A DNA stretch of 7,876 nucleotides from Candidatus Latescibacterota bacterium (GTDB taxonomy: Bacteria > Latescibacterota > 4484-107 > B68-G9), in NCBI GenBank assembly GCA_012962735.1, contig DTXA01000225.1, forward strand, positions 1 through 7,876, in the 5' to 3' direction. The notes beneath the pieces are model-generated. The model did not search any database, was not told the DNA's origin, and saw only the letters and a program-made list of their open reading frames with translations. This document shows, piece after piece, positions 4,067 to 7,876 of this stretch (the stretch's first letter is position 1; the number at the start of each line of letters is the position of its first letter). The position numbers and the translations under genes were made by a program.

Positions 4067-6481
4067 ATGTATAGGCGGTATTTGCTTTCGGTGTGTATCA
4101 TCCCCCTCCTCCTGCTCCTGGCCCCTCTCCTTAGTCGAGTGGAGGCAGGAGTAGAGGGGGAGACGGCTTATCTAGTGTTGCTCGATCAGAGCTCCTCGAT
4201 GTGGCTCGCCGATCCGGGGGGTCGGAGGATCGCGATCGTTAAGGCCTTGATCGACCTGATCCCTGACGGAGCCAGACTCCAGCTCGTCGAGTTCGCCTCA
4301 GAAGCTAAAGCGATATTCCCGGAATGGCTCGTCATCGATGACCCGAAAAGGGAGAAGGTCAAGGCCCTCCTAGAGGGTCGCTCCCTCTCATCCAGGGATG
4401 CCACAGACATTAGCGCAGCTCTGGCCAAGGGCCTTGAGCTGATCAGTGAGCTTGAGCCCGGCCTTCAACCGGTGGTCCTCCTCATCTCGGATGGCCGTGT
4501 TACTGTCGGTTCGAGGGAGGCGTTGCTAAACACTCTCGCCATATATGCAGTTGAGCAGATCCCCGTTTACACCTTCGGGCTGGGGCCCTTCCAACCGGCT
4601 CTGCTCAGGACCATCAGCGAGCGTGCCGGGACAGGAGGTCAGTATACGAACGCTTCCAGGCCCTGGCTGGCGGTGAAGAAGGCCCTTGGAGTTATCATCG
4701 CTCGGTATAGCCCGCCGGTTCCGGTTGAAGGACCGGACCAGGAGAAGGAGCGAGAGGAGCTCCAACCTCGCCCTCTCAAGCTCGAGTTAGACCTGGAGCT
4801 GGAGAGAGTCCTCCAGGGGATGGAACTTGCCCTGTCCTTCCCCTCACAGATCTGGGAAGATGACCCTCTCGTCCTCAAGGCTACAGTCCTCTATAGCGGA
4901 CGGCCGCTCGGACCCGGCTCGACCTTGCGGATTGAGATGCCGGATCGGGAACGGACAAGGAAGGAGGTCGAGGAGGTTGAAGTCGAGGTTGAGCTTGAGG
5001 TCGAAGAGCTGCAGGTGAAGGCCTCCATCATCCCTGAGGGGGGAGGCGAAGGGCAGGGTCTCGTCCTGATCCTGAGCTTTAACCCGGCCCTGAAGGCCTA
5101 TCAAGGGGAGCTGAGGGGGCTGAAGCCCGGGGAGCATTGGATAAGGGCCATAGCTTGGGGAGTCCTCCGGCCCATCCTCCCTGAGGGGAGCGATCAAAGG
5201 GAAAGGGCCCGATTCGAGCTCTCCTCCCCTGAGGGAACCTTGATCGTCCAAGCCACTCCCTTAGTGGGGCTGCGCTTCCGACCCCCGAAGGCCGTCTTCA
5301 TCAGGAACCAACCTATCTTGATCGAGCTGATCGGGATAGGTCCAGATGGGCCTTATGAGCTGAGCTCCCCTCCTCAAGAGGTCGAACTCGAAGTTGAAGT
5401 TGAAGTTGAGGTTGAAGGGCCTACACCACCCCACTCCAGCCGCACTATCACTCTAAGCCATGGGGAGGGGATAGCTCGCTTCCCCGAGGGGGATTACAAG
5501 ATCACCCTCCTCCCTGGAAGGCACTATAAGGTCGGACCTGAGGCCAGCCTCTCCTTCCGAGTCGTCCCACCGACGCTGAGCATAGAGCCTCAAGAGCTCC
5601 TCTTCGCGGGAAGGGACTCTCCCCGAAAGCTCTCGCTCCATTCGACCCTCTATCCTCCGGATATCGCGGCTCTCAAGGTCGAGATTGAAGCTGGCAAGGA
5701 GTCCATTACCATCGAGCCCAATGAGCTCACCCTCTCCCCCGATCGCCCCGAAGCCGAGCTCCTCCTCCGCCGCGCCCGCACTGGGGCAACTTTCTCCCCC
5801 TGGGAGCGTCTTGCGCGAAGGGAGCGGACTTTCAAGGTAATCATCACCGATATCAACGATGTCTACCCTTGGGAGACCCAGGAGGTAGCTCTCCGGATGG
5901 CTCCGCCGCTCCCCTGGCCGGAGACCTTCGCTGGGTTGGCTCTCCTAACGGGGCTCTGGGTGCTCATGACCGGCCTCCGGAGGCGAGGGAGGCTCCGGGA
6001 GGGGGAGGAGATCCCCCTAGAGAAGGAAAGAATTGTGGTCGGCAGTGGGCCGGACTGCGACCTCCTCATCGCCAACCCCAATATCTCCGCGAAGCACTTC
6101 GCTGTCGAGCTCGAGAGGGCTCCGATCCCAAGCCCAGGTCCAACTCCAGCTCCGAGCTCGGGTTCAAGTCCGGGTGAGGAGGCAACTTTAACTTTAGTCC
6201 GGGACCTTGGAGGAGGAGTTCGGATCCTCCGCGACGGTGAGCTCCACAAGGTGATCTCCCAGGAGCGGCTCCAGCCGGGCGATGTGATCGTCATCGGCGG
6301 GGAAGGAACCCGGTCCCAGTCCCGGTCCCAGTCCCGGTTCCAGTTCCAGTTCAGAGTCTCCTCCGAGGGCCGGCCGAGCCTGAGGGTGAAGGGCGTTTCC
6401 TATCTTCCTGACCGGCTGGGCCTCAAGCTTTTGGCCTTCCTGGGCTTGAGCGCTATAGCTGTGGCGCTCTATCTCATCTGA
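4067..6481 (+). CDS. VWA-FHA membrane protein
   Basis: An 804-aa protein. The second of two adjacent ATGs (4064, 4067) is preferred because it lies 6 bases from GGAGG, as in neighbouring genes. Residues 1-27 are a signal peptide or signal anchor. A von Willebrand factor A domain spans about 33-210 with a full metal-binding (MIDAS) set: D40-x-S42-x-S44, T113 and D142 (LLISDG). Residues 220-615 are beta-rich, probably Ig-like, and interrupted by alternating Val/Glu tracts (translated from 4965-5011 and 5377-5419). A transmembrane helix (620-637) is followed by Arg residues, then an FHA domain (about 645-760) with GSGPDCDLLI (659-668) and SAKH (674-677). A final hydrophobic helix ends at the last residue. 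This predicts VWA outside and FHA inside the cell. The FHA domain lacks the usual GR arginine and NGT motif and carries a Pro/Ser/Gly insert. VWA proteins are known partners of FtsZl-type tubulin homologues, and one starts 115 bases downstream. Confidence 0.85.
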   Translation: MYRRYLLSVCIIPLLLLLAPLLSRVEAGVEGETAYLVLLDQSSSMWLADPGGRRIAIVKALIDLIPDGARLQLVEFASEAKAIFPEWLVIDDPKREKVKALLEGRSLSSRDATDISAALAKGLELISELEPGLQPVVLLISDGRVTVGSREALLNTLAIYAVEQIPVYTFGLGPFQPALLRTISERAGTGGQYTNASRPWLAVKKALGVIIARYSPPVPVEGPDQEKEREELQPRPLKLELDLELERVLQGMELALSFPSQIWEDDPLVLKATVLYSGRPLGPGSTLRIEMPDRERTRKEVEEVEVEVELEVEELQVKASIIPEGGGEGQGLVLILSFNPALKAYQGELRGLKPGEHWIRAIAWGVLRPILPEGSDQRERARFELSSPEGTLIVQATPLVGLRFRPPKAVFIRNQPILIELIGIGPDGPYELSSPPQEVELEVEVEVEVEGPTPPHSSRTITLSHGEGIARFPEGDYKITLLPGRHYKVGPEASLSFRVVPPTLSIEPQELLFAGRDSPRKLSLHSTLYPPDIAALKVEIEAGKESITIEPNELTLSPDRPEAELLLRRARTGATFSPWERLARRERTFKVIITDINDVYPWETQEVALRMAPPLPWPETFAGLALLTGLWVLMTGLRRRGRLREGEEIPLEKERIVVGSGPDCDLLIANPNISAKHFAVELERAPIPSPGPTPAPSSGSSPGEEATLTLVRDLGGGVRILRDGELHKVISQERLQPGDVIVIGGEGTRSQSRSQSRFQFQFRVSSEGRPSLRVKGVSYLPDRLGLKLLAFLGLSAIAVALYLI
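4965..5011 (+). repeat. hexanucleotide tract coding alternating Val/Glu (1)
   Basis: In the VWA gene, degenerate six-base units of the form GTYGAR (for example GTCGAG, GTTGAA) code alternating Val and Glu. Synonymous third-base differences show the tract is diverged, not a fresh expansion. It lies in the beta-rich region, where the alternating pattern would suit one long strand. Confidence 0.6.
5377..5419 (+). repeat. hexanucleotide tract coding alternating Val/Glu (2)
   Basis: A second, cleaner tract in the VWA gene has successive GAAGTT/GAGGTT units coding a Glu-Val run that ends at Gly-Pro. Three GAAGTT units are identical in a row, which suggests more recent slippage than in the first tract. 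Confidence 0.65.
6121..6177 (+). repeat. six-base periodic Pro/Ser/Gly/Ala tract in the FHA domain
   Basis: Units such as CCAACT and CCAGCT code a Pro-x-Pro-x, then Ser/Gly-rich, linker inserted between two strands of the FHA domain, after SAKHFAVELERA and before the strand TLTLVRDL. The insert should form a flexible loop. Confidence 0.5.
6310..6352 (+). repeat. six-base periodic Ser/Arg/Gln/Phe tract
   Basis: GGTCCC and AGTCCC units alternate, then drift to AGTTCC, coding a Ser-Arg-Ser-Gln run followed by Phe-Gln pairs. The tract falls near the end of the FHA domain, just before the last segment leading to the C-terminal membrane helix. A similar run with the same coding phase occurs in the membrane protein gene at about 1377-1406. 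Confidence 0.65.
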
Positions 6482-6596
6482 TCTGAGCCGGGCTGGTTGG
6501 TGAGCTACGAGATACGGGCGATAAACCAATCCCAAAGGGCCAAAGATGTGAGTTAGGCGATAAGCAAAATCAATAAATTAAGGAGGTGTAGCGAAT

Positions 6597-7876
6597 ATGG
6601 CTGGACAGGTTTGGCAACCTCAGATTCAACTCGAGCGGGTCCATCCGCTGGTGGTGGTCCTGTTCGGGGGGACGGGAAAGAAGATCGGTGAGGCGCTGAA
6701 GTATCTGCTGAAGCAGAACTTCGGCGAGGGCTTCAGGCGGGTCAAGATCCTCGCCTTCGATGTGACCGATGAGCGAGACGAGATGACCGAGGCCGTGGAA
6801 CTGGACGGAGGTGAGTTCTACCTCCTCGACCCAGGGGACATCAGGTTCATCCTGGAGCATCTGGAGGAAGAGCCCTACATCCAGAGGTGGTTCCCCGACC
6901 CGGGCAAGTATCCCATCATCTGGGAATACGAGACCTTGGAGGACGGGGCCGGGACTCAGAGGGTATTGGCTCGGCTGGTCCCGTTCCTCATCGGCGACGA
7001 GATCCTCCAGGAGGTCGTCAAGGCCTTAGACGAGGTCCGAGCGACCACCCTGGAAGGGGAGGTGGTCCACCCAGACATCGTGCTGGCCGGGAGCCTCGGC
7101 GGGGCGACCTTCTCCGGCCAGGCCCTCGACGTGGGGGCCCTGCTGCGGGCCAATGATGCCGTGACCTTCCGTCGCCTATACCTGATCGGGGTCCTCGCCG
7201 GACCTTACTCCAGGTATACAAGCTACCCGCTCATCAAGGCCAACTGCTACCAAACCCTCCGGGAAATAGACGCCTTCCACGACCGCATCCCATTCGAGGT
7301 CGACTACGACGAGCTGACCCAGGTGAGGCTCCCTCGGATCTTCGATCGGATCTTCCTCATCGATAAGGAAGGCCGTGGCTCCTCACTGAGGGACGAGAAG
7401 GCCGCAGCTCGGATGATCGCCCAGTATCTCTTCCACTGGGCGGTCTATAACGGGCGGGACAACCTCGAGCAGTTCCTGGTCAACCGGAAGGAGATCCTCA
7501 CCAGGCGGTTCCGAGGCTATCGCTGCGGCTACTGCAGCTTCGGGATAGCCCGGCTCATCTTCCCCCGTGAGGAGCTGACGGAGCTGGCCAAGCTCATGGA
7601 GGTCCGCAAGGCTTTGCGAAAGGTCCTCGATCCCGGGGTCGAGCCCGACCTCAGCGGCCGTGGGCTCCTAGAGAAGTATGGTCTCCGCGCTCAAGAGGTC
7701 CTGCACGGACTCTATGACCTTGAGAAGCTGCCAGAGCGGCCGGTTGGAGATGCCCTGAAGGCCTCCAACCCCCTGGACCGGCTGAAGGAGTGGCGGGATC
7801 ACTCCTACGAGCCCCTCCGGGAGCCGCTGGAGGCCAAAGTCAAAGAGCGCTTGGAGGGCTTCCAAGCCCTCCTCCG
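6597..7876 (+). CDS. tubulin/FtsZ-like protein (Tubulin_2/FtsZl type), 3' end cut by window
   Basis: An open frame of 426 codons running off the right edge without a stop. AGGAGGTG (6581-6588) lies upstream of the ATG at 6597. The N-terminus has a strand plus Gly loop, VVVLFGGTGKKIGEAL (19-34), matching the first nucleotide-binding loop (T1) of the tubulin/FtsZ fold. The motif GAGTQRVLARL (117-127) is typical of the Tubulin_2 family. The T4 signature follows as AGSLGGATFSG (164-174), where the superfamily norm is GGGTGSG. Further on, CSFGIARLIFPREEL resembles the conserved C-terminal SFG...YP block of the family. Members are predicted GTP-binding, polymerising cytoplasmic proteins of a membrane-remodelling system with VWA partners. 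Two changes in the T4 loop (Gly to Ala, Gly to Phe) could alter GTP binding or hydrolysis. The 115-base gap after the VWA gene contains an AT-rich stretch (about 6561-6581) and no clear terminator, so co-transcription or a local promoter are both possible. Confidence 0.8.
   Translation, partial: MAGQVWQPQIQLERVHPLVVVLFGGTGKKIGEALKYLLKQNFGEGFRRVKILAFDVTDERDEMTEAVELDGGEFYLLDPGDIRFILEHLEEEPYIQRWFPDPGKYPIIWEYETLEDGAGTQRVLARLVPFLIGDEILQEVVKALDEVRATTLEGEVVHPDIVLAGSLGGATFSGQALDVGALLRANDAVTFRRLYLIGVLAGPYSRYTSYPLIKANCYQTLREIDAFHDRIPFEVDYDELTQVRLPRIFDRIFLIDKEGRGSSLRDEKAAARMIAQYLFHWAVYNGRDNLEQFLVNRKEILTRRFRGYRCGYCSFGIARLIFPREELTELAKLMEVRKALRKVLDPGVEPDLSGRGLLEKYGLRAQEVLHGLYDLEKLPERPVGDALKASNPLDRLKEWRDHSYEPLREPLEAKVKERLEGFQALL

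Noticed and set aside
4844..5251. 135-codon minus-strand reading frame inside the VWA gene
   Set aside because: Antisense to a well-supported coding region; composition follows from complementing the sense codons.
5377..5419. CRISPR or satellite array
   Set aside because: The repeats are six bases long, in frame and inside a gene, with no spacers.

Overview
The window is a gene-dense, GC-rich stretch in which every supported gene is on the + strand. Strong Shine-Dalgarno (SD) sequences (AAGGAGGTGA type) precede nearly every start. The longest, GAAAGGAGGTGAT before the first gene, matches the extended complement of a bacterial 16S rRNA 3' end. Two hairpins followed by T-rich tracts resemble intrinsic terminators. 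Proteins are rich in E, R, L, V and poor in Q/N, and Arg is often coded by AGG/CGG. This points to a bacterium, probably a thermophile of a poorly sampled lineage. I cannot name a taxon, and an archaeal host is less likely but not excluded.

Layout. Positions 1-519 hold no convincing gene. They contain a possible terminator tail, a promoter-like box (191-215) and a potentially structured leader with hairpins. Next come three closely spaced genes, 520-2267: an unrecognised protein with hydrophobic C-terminal segments, then two small multi-pass membrane proteins. A second copy of the promoter-like box (2312-2336) precedes a tiny protein with four CxxC knuckles of DnaJ zinc-finger type (2408-2623). 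A terminator-like hairpin follows, then a small basic protein (2728) overlapped by a 62-aa lipoprotein (2927-3115), and a second terminator-like hairpin. The last part encodes a NYN/LabA-type putative ribonuclease (3245-4042), a large VWA-FHA membrane protein (4067-6481), and a tubulin/FtsZ-like GTPase-fold protein of the Tubulin_2 (FtsZl) type that runs off the right edge (6597 onward).

How it fits together. A tubulin-like protein beside a VWA protein matches a membrane-remodelling system predicted from comparative genomics (the FtsZl families) and, to my knowledge, little characterised by experiment. Here the VWA protein appears to put its VWA and beta-rich part outside the membrane and its FHA domain inside, so it could link the envelope to cytoplasmic tubulin-like polymers. 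The small membrane proteins, lipoprotein, zinc-knuckle protein and NYN nuclease are candidate accessory parts, by proximity only. The tubulin T4 loop (GGATFSG) and the FHA phosphopeptide pocket both look degenerate, which makes this a divergent version.
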